Below are positions 1-7,637 of a stretch of 25,393 nucleotides of DNA, piece after piece. A model generated the notes under the pieces. The model did no database searches, was not told where the DNA came from, and saw only the letters and a program-made list of their open reading frames with translations. This stretch comes from DATJXG01 sp035500455 (lineage in GTDB: Bacteria; Acidobacteriota; Terriglobia; Terriglobales; Acidobacteriaceae). Made by a program: the position numbers and the translations under genes. Position 1 is the stretch's first letter. Each line of letters starts with the position of its first letter. The DNA is taken from assembly GCA_035500455.1 (NCBI GenBank), contig DATJXG010000345.1:1-25393 (forward strand). The letters run 5' to 3'.

Positions 1-1
1 G

Positions 2-1303
2 CTTGACGCTTCCGGCTACGCCCTGTCGCTCATCTACGATTTCGGCGACGGGCGCCAGTACCTGACGCAAACCTTCGACACCAACTCACAGCTCACGCAC
101 GGCCTGGTGCTCGCTTACGGGTTGGTCAACTGGGTCACCAAAGGCACGTTCCTCGGGGAATACCACGTGTACGCTGTGCCGCAGGTGGACGACATCTTCA
201 TGCACAACGACGACTGGCAGTCCGGTACGCCCTGCCCGAATACCGGCGCTCTGCCGCAATTCCGCTTGGCCGGCAGTGACTGGGACAATGTCGTGGCCTG
301 GCAGACTGCCAAGCAGCAGAATTCGCAGTTCGCAAACTGGACGCTGCAGATGGCGTTCGTGGGTTCGGGAGCGACCGGCGATCCCAACGTGGGGTACGGC
401 GTTACTCCTGACGATCTGACTCCAGAAGTCGAACTGTACGCGAACAGCTTCAACTGGATCAGCCACACCTGGGACCACACCCTGCTGGACAGCGTCAACG
501 CGGCGCAGACCGACGCGGAACTGCTGCAGAACAACGCCATGGCGGGGACACTGGTCCTGCCCAACTACAACCCGGGGCTGCTGGTGACTCCGGCGATCAC
601 AGGCTTGAACAATCCGGACTTCATCAACGAAGCGGTCGCGGATGGAGTCCAGGTAGTGGTAAGCGACACCACAGTGCTGAATACCCCGAACAACGGCCCC
701 AATCCCTCGCCCAACGTGGGCATCGTGAACACCTATAACAACGCGCTGTACGAGGTGCCGCGGCATGCCACCAACCTGTTCTACAACGTGAGCACGCCGG
801 ACGGCTGGACGGCGGAATACCAGTGCATCTATCCATTTGCTCCCTACAACACCTACACCTACCAGAACATTCTGGATAATGTGAGCCAGACGCTGCTCAC
901 GGACATGCTGACGGGGGATATGGATCCGCAGATGTTCCACGAGTCCAACCTGCGCAACTACGACGGCAACGGCCATGCGCTGTTGTTCGATCTGTACGAC
1001 GAAACCTTCAACAATTACATCAGCCTGATGAAATTGCCGGTGCTGAGCCCGACCTTGGATGTGCTTGCCCAGAACATGAAGTCGCGGAATGACTACAACC
1101 TATCAGGCGTCACCGCGAGCTTCACCACTGACGGCACAACCAGCAGCGTTGCCATCACCATCCCTTCGTCCGCGCCTTCCTCGACGGTCACCGTGCCTGT
1201 GACCGGCCTGAACAGCGCCGGGGCGGAGAGCTATGGTGGGGCGTACATCTCGCACATCGCGGTGGGTAACGACCACGTGGTGATTCTCCCGGTCCAACAG
1301 TAA
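2..1303 (+). CDS. Secreted polysaccharide deacetylase-like protein (CE18/Agd3-like), copy 1, 5' end outside window
   Basis: The reading frame is already open at base 2, so this is the C-terminal 433 residues of a longer protein; its signal peptide and any N-terminal repeats lie upstream. It aligns along its whole length with the C-terminal parts of the genes at 2687 and 7638. Shared motifs are VDD followed by F and an acidic stretch (metal-binding aspartates), SHTWDH (paired histidines), VPRH and GDMDPQMFH. This arrangement resembles metal-dependent deacetylases of the NodB/CE4 type and, more specifically by my recognition, CE18 (Agd3), which removes acetyl groups from GalNAc residues of an extracellular polymer. 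The protein ends in a small beta-rich domain (GLNSAGAESYGG...). A strong terminator lies 28 bases after the stop, so it closes its own transcription unit. Family call is by motif and context, not by search. Confidence 0.75.
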   Translation, partial: LDASGYALSLIYDFGDGRQYLTQTFDTNSQLTHGLVLAYGLVNWVTKGTFLGEYHVYAVPQVDDIFMHNDDWQSGTPCPNTGALPQFRLAGSDWDNVVAWQTAKQQNSQFANWTLQMAFVGSGATGDPNVGYGVTPDDLTPEVELYANSFNWISHTWDHTLLDSVNAAQTDAELLQNNAMAGTLVLPNYNPGLLVTPAITGLNNPDFINEAVADGVQVVVSDTTVLNTPNNGPNPSPNVGIVNTYNNALYEVPRHATNLFYNVSTPDGWTAEYQCIYPFAPYNTYTYQNILDNVSQTLLTDMLTGDMDPQMFHESNLRNYDGNGHALLFDLYDETFNNYISLMKLPVLSPTLDVLAQNMKSRNDYNLSGVTASFTTDGTTSSVAITIPSSAPSSTVTVPVTGLNSAGAESYGGAYISHIAVGNDHVVILPVQQ

Positions 1304-1330
1304 GACCGGCAGCAACTCTAGACACGCGAG

Positions 1331-1363
1331 CGGAGGAGCCGAAAATGGCTCCTCCGTTTTTTT
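1331..1363 (+). terminator. Rho-independent terminator after deacetylase copy 1
   Basis: A perfect 10-bp stem (CGGAGGAGCC / GGCTCCTCCG) with the six-base loop GAAAAT is followed directly by seven T residues. It lies 28 bases after the stop codon at 1303 and separates the first deacetylase gene from the isomerase-like gene. Confidence 0.92.
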
Positions 1364-1423
1364 GTTCCTAAAACCAGGGCTTATGGCGCGGGCATACAAT
1401 AGGGCCGCAACCTTGAAATCCCC

Positions 1424-2389
1424 ATGACCCACGAATTCAGCCGACGCCAATTTCTTACCACTGGAGCCGCGGCAGGCATGGCACTTGGCGCTCCAACCAT
1501 GAATGCTCGCGCCTCCGGCGCTGCTCCCGCGCCAGAACGCCGGCTCTACACGATCCTCAGCCTGGGCCGCATCGGTTTCCATGCCAGCTTCCCGGAGTCC
1601 GTCGAACTGGCTGCCAAGTACGGCTTTGAAGGCTTGGATCCTGATGCAGAGTATTTCGCTTCATTGAGCAATGACGCGCTCAATCGTCTCCTCGAAGACT
1701 TGCGCGCCCGCAAGCTGAAGTTCGGCGCCGCAGGCCTGCCGGTGGAGTTCCGCAAGGGCGAGAAGACGTTCAACGACGGCCTGCAGAAACTTCCGGCGGC
1801 CGCGGCTGTGCTGCAGAAGGCCGGCATCCGGCGCGTGAGCACCTGGATTATGCCTTGCAGCAACGATCTCACCTACCTGCAGAATTTCCGCCAGCATGCC
1901 TACCGCCTGCGTCAGTGCGCGGAGATACTGGCTGACCATGATCAGAAGCTCGGCCTGGAATACGTCGCGCCGCGCACGCTTTGGCGGAGCCAGCGGCATC
2001 CTTTCGTTCACACCATGAGCGAGATGAAGGAATTGATCGTAGCCATCGGCACCGACAACCTGGGCATTCAGCTCGATAGCTGGCATTGGTTCAACGCGGA
2101 AGAAAACGCCAAGGATTTGCTGACGTTGCGAACCTCGGACGTATTGACAGTCGATCTCAACGACGCACCCAGGGGTCTCACGCTCGATGAGTATCAGGAT
2201 GGCAGCCGCGAGCTACCCGCCGCGACGGGAGTGATCCCGATCAAGCAGTTTCTCGATGCTCTGGCGCAAATCGGGTACGACGGTCCCGTCCAGGCCGAGC
2301 CGTTCAACGCAGCTCTGCGCGCCATGCCGATCGATCAGGCCTGCGCGGCGGCCTCCGCGGCGGTAAAGAAGGCTCTCAGCCTAATGTAG
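1424..2389 (+). CDS. Tat-exported sugar phosphate isomerase/epimerase-like TIM-barrel protein
   Basis: A 321-residue protein. The N-terminus carries a twin-arginine signal (SRRQFLTTGA, then an Ala/Gly/Met-rich hydrophobic stretch ending near ARA), so it should be exported folded, probably with its metal. The rest fits the xylose-isomerase-like TIM barrel (AP endonuclease 2 family): GLDPDAEYF near the first strands, GLEYVAPRTLW, IQLDSWHWF, TVDLNDA and QAEPF. The Glu, Asp/His and Glu in these motifs are the expected metal ligands of the fold. The substrate cannot be told from sequence. ATG at 1424 is chosen because it places the Tat motif at residues 6-11. The ribosome site is weak. A TACAAT hexamer at 1395-1400 could be a -10 box, but no good -35 is seen. 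It sits between two deacetylase genes, so a role in polymer sugar metabolism is possible but unproven. Confidence 0.85.
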   Translation: MTHEFSRRQFLTTGAAAGMALGAPTMNARASGAAPAPERRLYTILSLGRIGFHASFPESVELAAKYGFEGLDPDAEYFASLSNDALNRLLEDLRARKLKFGAAGLPVEFRKGEKTFNDGLQKLPAAAAVLQKAGIRRVSTWIMPCSNDLTYLQNFRQHAYRLRQCAEILADHDQKLGLEYVAPRTLWRSQRHPFVHTMSEMKELIVAIGTDNLGIQLDSWHWFNAEENAKDLLTLRTSDVLTVDLNDAPRGLTLDEYQDGSRELPAATGVIPIKQFLDALAQIGYDGPVQAEPFNAALRAMPIDQACAAASAAVKKALSLM

Positions 2390-2538
2390 GCGGTACCCCT
2401 GATTGCGGCCTACGCCGAACCTGGTTCCAGAATTTCCGAAACGGATTACAGGTTCCAAGAAACTCGAAGGTTTTAGTCCCCTGGTTCTAAGACCTTCTGG
2501 GATAGCCAATACGTGTCACCCTCCCATATACCTTGCTA

Positions 2539-2566
2539 GCTCTGTTGACAAGATCGGAAACAGAGC
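2539..2566 (+). promoter_or_regulatory. Hairpin in leader of deacetylase copy 2
   Basis: A perfect 8-bp inverted repeat, GCTCTGTT / AACAGAGC, encloses a 12-base loop. There is no T-tract after it, so it is not a simple intrinsic terminator. It lies between boxes A and B of the shared leader. A hairpin of different sequence occupies the equivalent place before deacetylase copy 3. Confidence 0.5.
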
Positions 2567-2675
2567 CCAGGTCAGGACCCTCCCCCAAGGTTCAGCCCTC
2601 CCCGAAAGTATGTGAAGTTGTTCCGCAAGGTTCCTGAGTTCAGTTCTATTGCCTGCTTGAGTCACCCTTCGTCCA

Positions 2676-2683
2676 GCGAGGTC
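2676..2683 (+). promoter_or_regulatory. Ribosome binding site that decides the start of deacetylase copy 2
   Basis: GCGAGGTC lies three bases before ATG 2687, with its GAGG core at a normal spacing. The identical octamer lies two bases before ATG 7638 in the paralogous gene. The upstream in-frame GTG at 2612 has no such match and would put 25 charged or polar residues before the signal peptide. Confidence 0.65.
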
Positions 2684-2686
2684 GCG

Positions 2687-5500
2687 ATGAGCTTCTCCCG
2701 CGCACGGTTTGCCCGTTGCCTTCCGGTTGTATTGCTTGTGCTTTCCACCATGGCCCTCCCCGCCGCACAAGCGCAACGGGCAAGCCTCTCCCCCAGTTCG
2801 CTCACTTTCGGTAGCTTTGCAGTGGGAAGCGCCAGCCCGGCTCAGACCATCACAGTCAGCAACAGCAGTTCCACGGCGCTGAAGGTCACCAGCATCAGCG
2901 TCAGCGGAGACTACTCGCAGACCAACACTTGCGGAACCTCCCTGGCGGGGCACGGAAGTTGCACCATCAGTGTGACCTTCACTGCCACCGCGACCGGTCG
3001 GCGGCGGGGCACGCTGACGATGCGGGACAACGCCAACAACAGTCCCCAAACCGCGAGCCTCACCGGAACCGGCGTGGCCGCCACTGCCTCGATCAACATC
3101 TCGCCCACCTCGCTCACCTTCCCGGCTCAGACAGTGGGGACCACCAGCAGCGCTCAGCCGATCACGCTCACGAACACGGGCACCAGTTCCTTCACGCTTT
3201 CGAGCATTTCAATCAGCGGCAACTTCGCCCGCACCACGACCTGCGGCTCATCGCTCGGGGCAGGAGCCAGCTGCTCCATCAGCGTGACGTTTACGCCGAC
3301 TGCCACTGGAACGCGCACCGGAACGGTGAGCTTCACCGCGGGTAGCAGCGCGAAAACGGTCAGCCTTACCGGAACCGGAGTCGCGGCGGCATCTTCGGTC
3401 ACGGTCTCCCCGATTACGTTGTCCTTTGCCGCGCAGAACGTAGGCACAACCAGCGGATCGCAACCGGTTTCGCTGAAGAACAATACTGGGGCCAGCCTGG
3501 CGATCAGTATTTCGTCGAGCGGCGATTTCGCCCAGACCAACAACTGCACTTCGGTCGGAGCGGGCGCGACCTGCACGGCCAGTGTCACCTTCACCCCGAC
3601 CGCCAGCGGCACTCGCACGGGATCCCTCACGATCACATACTCGGGCACCGGAAGCCCGCAGAGTGTAAGCCTCACAGGCACCGGCAACGCCGTCACCAGC
3701 GGCCCGTGCACTGCGCCGGTCATCGATCTAAAACTGCTGGTCGTCAGCAGCGGAAAAACTGAGGCCGACTACGGAGCGATCACGCAGATCCTCAACTACG
3801 TCGGAACTCCCTACACGGTGCTTGATTTCAAAGCCACACCCTCGGGGCTTACGGCGGGGCTGCTCTCCGATGGCGCCTGCCACGGCTACTTCCAGGGAGT
3901 GATCTTCGCCAACGGCGGCTACATCTACACCTTGCAGAACATGGCGACTCTCACCGCTTACGAACAGAAGTTCGGCATCCGCCAGTTGAACTGGTTCGCC
4001 AGCCCCACGGCGGATTTCGGACTCAGCACAGCCAACAAGACGTTGAGTTCGAGCACCACCTATAGCGCCAACTTCACGCCGGCAGCCGCGGGGATTTTTC
4101 CGGCTATCAACACCAGCACGCCGCTTGCGTTCTCCAACGCTTCGATCTATCTGGCGCAGCCGGGAGCCGGCAATATTACGCCGCTGCTTACCGATGCCGC
4201 GGGCAATGTTCTTTCGGTGATTTATGACCAGGGCGACGGCCGCGAATACCTCACCCAGACCTTCGACAGCAACCAGTACCTCATGCACGATCTGGTGGTC
4301 GCCTACAGCCTGCTGAACTGGGTCACCAAGGGCACGTTCCTGGGCGAGTACCACGTGTACGCTTCGCCGCAGGTCGACGATGTTTTCATCGACGACGCCG
4401 AGTGGGTTGCAGGCACCTCCTGCGGCACCGACTCGGATGCGGCGTCGTTGCCCAACTTCCGTTTGAACGCCGCCGACATCGATTCGATCATCGGCTGGCA
4501 GAGCGCCAAGCAGAGCAATCCTCTGCTATCGAATTTCGTCCTCAGCCTCGCGTTTAACGGCATCGGCACTACCGGCGACAACGACTACACCGGCCTGCCC
4601 AATGGCGCCACCGACACCCTCACGCCTGAATTGCAGAAATACCAGGCGAGCTTTAACTGGATTAGCCATACCTGGGACCATCCTGACAGCTTGAACGGAA
4701 TGTCTCAGGCCATGATCGATGGGGAAGTCAACCCCAACAACGCGGAGGCCGCCACCCTCGGCTTTACCCACTTCAATACGGGAAACATGGTCACTCCGGG
4801 CGTCACCGGACTGAACGATACCAAGGTTCCGGGAGAACTGGTAAAGGACGGCATCCGCTACGTGGTGACCGATACCTCTGTGATCGGACAGGTGAATAAC
4901 GGTCCGAATCCCTCCCCCAATGTCGGCATCGTCAACAGCTACGCTACGCAGTTGTACGAAGTGCCCCGGCACGCCAATAATCTGTTCTTCAACGTGGCCA
5001 CGCCCAGCGACTGGACGGCTGAATATCACTGCATCTATGCCGGGCAGGCGCCTTATTCCACCTACACCTACCAACAAATTCAGGACTACATCAGCGCCAG
5101 TTTCGTGGTGAACATGCTGATGGGCGATATGGACCCCGAGATGTTCCACCAGCCCAACCTGCATAACTATGACGGCCTGGGGCACTCGCTGCTGGGCGAT
5201 CTCTACGACGAGACCTTCACCTCGTACTTTAAGCTCTACAAGTTGCCCGTGCTCAGTCCCTCCTTGGACGTGCTTGCCCTCAATATGCAATCGCGGAATA
5301 CGTATAACCTATCGGGCGTGACCGCCAGCGTCACCGGAGGGGACTCGCCGACGATCAGCATCACTGTGCCGGCGGGGGGGAAGTCGGCGCTGATCCCGGT
5401 AACGGGCCTCAACAGCGCCGGCGCGGAAGTGTACGGCGGGCAGAACATCTCGCACATTACGGTGAATGCCGGGCAGACGATAACCCTCCCCATGGAGTAG
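2687..5500 (+). CDS. Secreted HYDIN-repeat polysaccharide deacetylase (CE18/Agd3-like), copy 2
   Basis: A 937-residue exported protein. Residues 1-30 are a Sec signal peptide (basic N-end, hydrophobic core, AQA cleavage site). Residues 32 to about 338 hold three HYDIN/choice-of-anchor-D beta-sandwich repeats of about 100 residues, each with a Cys pair and ending in TGTG. Residues 339-937 are the enzyme part: a first subdomain (VDLK-like start, YVGTPYTVLDF, CHGYFQG) that could match the carbohydrate-binding module in front of the Agd3 catalytic domain, then the deacetylase core with D564/D565 (VDDVF), H661 and H665 (SHTWDH), VPRH at 759-762 and GDMDPEMFHQ. The expected role is metal-dependent N-deacetylation of a GalNAc-containing extracellular polymer. 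Start at ATG 2687 is supported by GCGAGGTC just upstream. About 218 bases separate it from the PEGA gene. CE18 assignment is from motif recognition and the neighbouring GAG/Pel-type genes. Confidence 0.8.
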   Translation: MSFSRARFARCLPVVLLVLSTMALPAAQAQRASLSPSSLTFGSFAVGSASPAQTITVSNSSSTALKVTSISVSGDYSQTNTCGTSLAGHGSCTISVTFTATATGRRRGTLTMRDNANNSPQTASLTGTGVAATASINISPTSLTFPAQTVGTTSSAQPITLTNTGTSSFTLSSISISGNFARTTTCGSSLGAGASCSISVTFTPTATGTRTGTVSFTAGSSAKTVSLTGTGVAAASSVTVSPITLSFAAQNVGTTSGSQPVSLKNNTGASLAISISSSGDFAQTNNCTSVGAGATCTASVTFTPTASGTRTGSLTITYSGTGSPQSVSLTGTGNAVTSGPCTAPVIDLKLLVVSSGKTEADYGAITQILNYVGTPYTVLDFKATPSGLTAGLLSDGACHGYFQGVIFANGGYIYTLQNMATLTAYEQKFGIRQLNWFASPTADFGLSTANKTLSSSTTYSANFTPAAAGIFPAINTSTPLAFSNASIYLAQPGAGNITPLLTDAAGNVLSVIYDQGDGREYLTQTFDSNQYLMHDLVVAYSLLNWVTKGTFLGEYHVYASPQVDDVFIDDAEWVAGTSCGTDSDAASLPNFRLNAADIDSIIGWQSAKQSNPLLSNFVLSLAFNGIGTTGDNDYTGLPNGATDTLTPELQKYQASFNWISHTWDHPDSLNGMSQAMIDGEVNPNNAEAATLGFTHFNTGNMVTPGVTGLNDTKVPGELVKDGIRYVVTDTSVIGQVNNGPNPSPNVGIVNSYATQLYEVPRHANNLFFNVATPSDWTAEYHCIYAGQAPYSTYTYQQIQDYISASFVVNMLMGDMDPEMFHQPNLHNYDGLGHSLLGDLYDETFTSYFKLYKLPVLSPSLDVLALNMQSRNTYNLSGVTASVTGGDSPTISITVPAGGKSALIPVTGLNSAGAEVYGGQNISHITVNAGQTITLPME
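2780..3705 (+). repeat. Three tandem HYDIN-type domain repeats (coding)
   Basis: Three diverged copies of a roughly 300-base unit encode about 100 residues each. Each has a TSLTFG-like strand at the start, a Cys pair in the middle (TCGxSLxxGxSC) and TGTG at the end. The same unit occurs ten times in the paralogous gene downstream. Confidence 0.8.
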
Positions 5501-5590
5501 CCATCGGTCCACGAGCGAAGGGCGGCGTTTGGCAGATGTTCCCGGCGCCCATTTCGAGCGACTGGAACATGTGCACCACCTTCGGGTTTC

Positions 5591-5619
5591 TTGACTTCCC
5601 GCCACCCCGGACGCACAAT
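5591..5619 (+). promoter_or_regulatory. Candidate sigma-70-type promoter for the PEGA gene pair
   Basis: TTGACT at 5591-5596 (five of six to TTGACA) and CACAAT at 5614-5619 (four of six to TATAAT) are separated by 17 bases. The gene start is about 100 bases downstream. No terminator is visible between the deacetylase stop at 5500 and this site, so read-through is also possible. Confidence 0.4.
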
Positions 5620-5718
5620 CGGAGTGTCCGGATCGTCGGATGTTTCGCGCGTCACCGGCTCGTCAGGTCACGTACGTACCCATCCGAGGCAAGCGAATCG
5701 CAGCGGCGGGAGGCATGT

Positions 5719-6360
5719 ATGAGCATCGTCCGATTCTCTTTCGGTTTGCTCCTACTCGCTTTCGCCGTCTCAAACCTTCACGCTGCCCAGTCGCTCTCTC
5801 AGGCAGATAGCGCGACGGCATCTCAGGTTTCGTCTCCCGCCACTCAAGCTCAGGGGAATGTTCAGCCGCCCGCAGCCACAAAAGAGAAGAAGGAAGATGA
5901 CGGAACCAGGTCCGACGGTGACCACAAGTTCCATCTGAGACTGGGGACGATCTCGCTGGGCGCCGGCTACTCTCATTTCTCCGGACCCGCGTACTATCCT
6001 TACGGAGCGTACTCTCCCTTCGGGTGGGAATACGCTACGCTCTGGTCTCCGTACTGGAGCCCGTATCCTTTCTTCGGCCGAGACTATTTCAACTACGGAT
6101 CTGACAAAGGAGAAGTGAGACTTCAGGCGGAGCCGAAGAGCGCGGAAGTTTATCTCGATAATGCCTATGCGGGAACGGCCGATCACCTCAAGAGCATGTG
6201 GCTGGAGCCGGGAGCGTACGACCTATCAGTTTCTGCCGGAGGCCGCGAGGAGTTCCATAAGCGCATCTACGTGCTTAGTGGCAAATCGCTGAAGATCACG
6301 GCCAAGCTTGCTGACGCCGCGAAGCCTGGCGCAGCGGACGAATCGAAGGACAAACCATGA
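5719..6360 (+). CDS. Exported PEGA-domain protein
   Basis: A 213-residue protein with a Sec signal peptide (residues 1-23, ending LHA-A). Next come a low-complexity Ser/Gln/Ala/Lys stretch and an aromatic-rich segment (many Tyr, Pro, Phe, Trp; about residues 85-130). Residues about 131-200 form a PEGA domain: GEVRLQAEPKSAEVYLD, then AYAG, LEPGAYDLSV and a final KITAKL strand. PEGA domains are small beta-folds common in surface and envelope proteins of acidobacteria; a precise role is not known. ATG 5719 is chosen over upstream in-frame starts because GGGAGG lies just before it and the signal peptide starts there. The stop overlaps the next start (ATGA, 6357-6360), so the two genes are translationally coupled. 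Confidence 0.8.
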   Translation: MSIVRFSFGLLLLAFAVSNLHAAQSLSQADSATASQVSSPATQAQGNVQPPAATKEKKEDDGTRSDGDHKFHLRLGTISLGAGYSHFSGPAYYPYGAYSPFGWEYATLWSPYWSPYPFFGRDYFNYGSDKGEVRLQAEPKSAEVYLDNAYAGTADHLKSMWLEPGAYDLSVSAGGREEFHKRIYVLSGKSLKITAKLADAAKPGAADESKDKP

Positions 6361-7037
6361 ATTGGAAACTGTGCGCCATTATTTGTCTGGCCTCTGTCAC
6401 GCTCGCAATCGCCGACGGACCGAAGGGAACTGAGCCGCGTCCCTCGGCGGCCCGCTACGCCGCGCACGCCGAGATGAACGGTGTGGCTGTCGGCGCAAGG
6501 CTGCTTACCGCAAAACAAGCTCGCAGCATTTTTGTTTCTGACGTGAACCGCTGCTGCCTGGTGGTTGAGGTTGCGTTGTATCCTTCCGCGGACAAACCCT
6601 TGGTAGTTTCCCTCAATGATTTTTCCCTGCGAACTAAAGACTCAGATGTAGCGGCCAAGCCCTCCACCGCTGGGGTGGTCGCAGCTGATCTGCAAAAGAG
6701 GGCTCGCTCCGACCGCGACGTTACCGTGTCTCCGGTTTATGGCGTTACCTATGAATCTGGCCGCGGCTATGATCCGGTCAACGGGACCACATCGCAGCAC
6801 GGTTTGGGGCAGACAGCCGGTGTGATCGTTGGTGTCGGATCGGGATCGAATCCCGCCTCTACCGACAAGGATCGCAGTGTCATGGAGACTGAATTGAGCG
6901 AAAAGGGCCTGCCTGAGGGCGCTGCATCTAAACCGGTCGCCGGTTATATCTACTTTCCAATCTCTCCCAAAAAGGGCGCAGGCCAACAGCTCGAATACAA
7001 CGTGGGCGAGAAGCAGGTCGTGCTTCCTTTGCCCTAA
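6357..7037 (+). CDS. Secreted protein of unknown function
   Basis: A 226-residue protein that starts within the ATGA overlap with the PEGA gene. It has a short Sec signal peptide (residues 1-19, hydrophobic CAIICLASVTLA then IADG). The mature part begins with charged and Pro-rich sequence, followed by a beta-rich region (CCLVVEVALYPSADKPLVV, then NDFSLRTKDSD). A Gly/Ser-rich central region may be flexible, and the end YIYFPISPKK ... VVLPLP is again beta-like. I recognise no catalytic motif and no named family. Coupling to the PEGA gene suggests the two act together in the periplasm or at the surface. Confidence 0.7.
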   Translation: MNWKLCAIICLASVTLAIADGPKGTEPRPSAARYAAHAEMNGVAVGARLLTAKQARSIFVSDVNRCCLVVEVALYPSADKPLVVSLNDFSLRTKDSDVAAKPSTAGVVAADLQKRARSDRDVTVSPVYGVTYESGRGYDPVNGTTSQHGLGQTAGVIVGVGSGSNPASTDKDRSVMETELSEKGLPEGAASKPVAGYIYFPISPKKGAGQQLEYNVGEKQVVLPLP

Positions 7038-7484
7038 AGTTCATCGGGAATGCAGGTATTTGTTCCTCCGATGGGGGTCAGCAAGAAAATTTATAGCCCC
7101 TCGACTTGCTACCCGATTTGGGCCTCTGGCTGTTTTGCCCTCGTTGCATGCGCCAGTCCACTCTGGATTCCTTTGCACCCGAACCGCAAAAGTTAACTTG
7201 CACTCAGGGTTTTCAACAGGCGCGAGTCCCGAATCGGGCGCGAATTTGACCCGTAGTCGCTTGTTTAGGCACTCGAAAGGGACACAAACCCCGTGCGCTA
7301 TGTTGCCTTGCTGCAATAAGTTACAGCGTTGCGAGAAGGGCATGGCACAAAGGTTCTACAACCTATCCCCTATACGTAATCGCCTTCCGGGGTAGCCCAT
7401 TGGTTTTAGGCTCTTCTGCGATAGCCCGGGCGATCCATAGCCGCTATAGTTCTATTGCCGCCTAAGGCGGGCTTAATCTTCGAG

Positions 7485-7515
7485 GAGCCTCGGTAACCCC
7501 CTACTCCGAAGGCTC
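7485..7515 (+). promoter_or_regulatory. Hairpin in leader of the exopolysaccharide operon
   Basis: GAGCCTCGG pairs with CCGAAGGCTC (one bulged base) around a 12-base loop. It sits 12 bases before box B (CCCTCCCCGAAA), the position matched by the unrelated-sequence hairpin 2539-2566 in the paralogous leader. It lacks a T-tract. Confidence 0.45.
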
Positions 7516-7627
7516 AACAATTAGTCTCCCTCCCCGAAACTGAACGGCTCAATTGGGTTCCACAAGGCCCTGCGAGGCTTGTACTCCAGGTTCGCCGCCC
7601 CCGGGAAAGACCACAAGAGCTGCACAT

Positions 7628-7635
7628 GCGAGGTC
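7628..7635 (+). promoter_or_regulatory. Ribosome binding site that decides the start of deacetylase copy 3
   Basis: GCGAGGTC lies two bases before ATG 7638 and is identical to the octamer before ATG 2687. It argues for 7638 rather than the in-frame ATG at 7626, which it would overlap. Confidence 0.6.
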
Positions 7636-7637
7636 TT

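Larger units (their letters stand above)
2390..2686 (+). promoter_or_regulatory. Structured 5' leader of deacetylase copy 2
   Basis: No convincing gene lies here. In order it holds three GGTTCYA-type boxes spaced 28-32 bases apart (2423, 2451, 2483); box A at 2482-2507 (ends in GATAGCC); a hairpin at 2539-2566; box B CCCTCCCCGAAA at 2596-2607; and box C TTCCGCAAGG at 2621-2630. The gene start follows 57 bases later. The leader at 7401-7637 shows the same elements in the same order. This points to a shared cis-regulatory leader RNA or a conserved set of operators. The regulator and signal are unknown. Confidence 0.5.
7038..7637 (+). promoter_or_regulatory. 600-base leader region of the exopolysaccharide operon
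   Basis: This stretch has no gene I can support; a 111-codon open frame at 7060 lacks a ribosome site and any family feature. Its last 240 bases repeat the elements of the leader before 2687: box A at 7401-7426 (21 of 26 bases identical to 2482-2507), a second copy of the box A 3' half at 7383-7397, small stem CCGCC/GGCGG at 7458-7470, hairpin 7485-7515, box B at 7528-7539 and box C TTCCACAAGG at 7558-7567. I could not place a convincing -35/-10 pair. Confidence 0.5.

Noticed and set aside
86..976. Long minus-strand open frame opposite deacetylase copy 1 (similar ones at 4526-5290 and 12225-12656)
   Set aside because: It mirrors a well-supported coding frame with paralogues; the antisense products share sequence only because the sense genes are homologous, and they show no signal peptide or domain.
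2545..2573. Promoter with TTGACA at 2545-2550
   Set aside because: The -35-like hexamer is perfect but lies inside the hairpin loop, and no -10-like hexamer occurs at 16-18 bases.
2403..2615. 70-codon open frame in the leader of deacetylase copy 2
   Set aside because: It covers the conserved leader boxes and hairpin, has no ribosome site and no protein-like features.
2390..2686. c-di-GMP (GEMM) riboswitch in the leaders at 2390-2686 and 7038-7637
   Set aside because: Would suit a Pel-type locus, but neither leader shows the conserved GEMM core segments that I looked for; kept as an unknown structured leader instead.
7060..7395. 111-codon open frame in the operon leader
   Set aside because: No ribosome site, no recognisable domain, and it runs into conserved non-coding leader elements.
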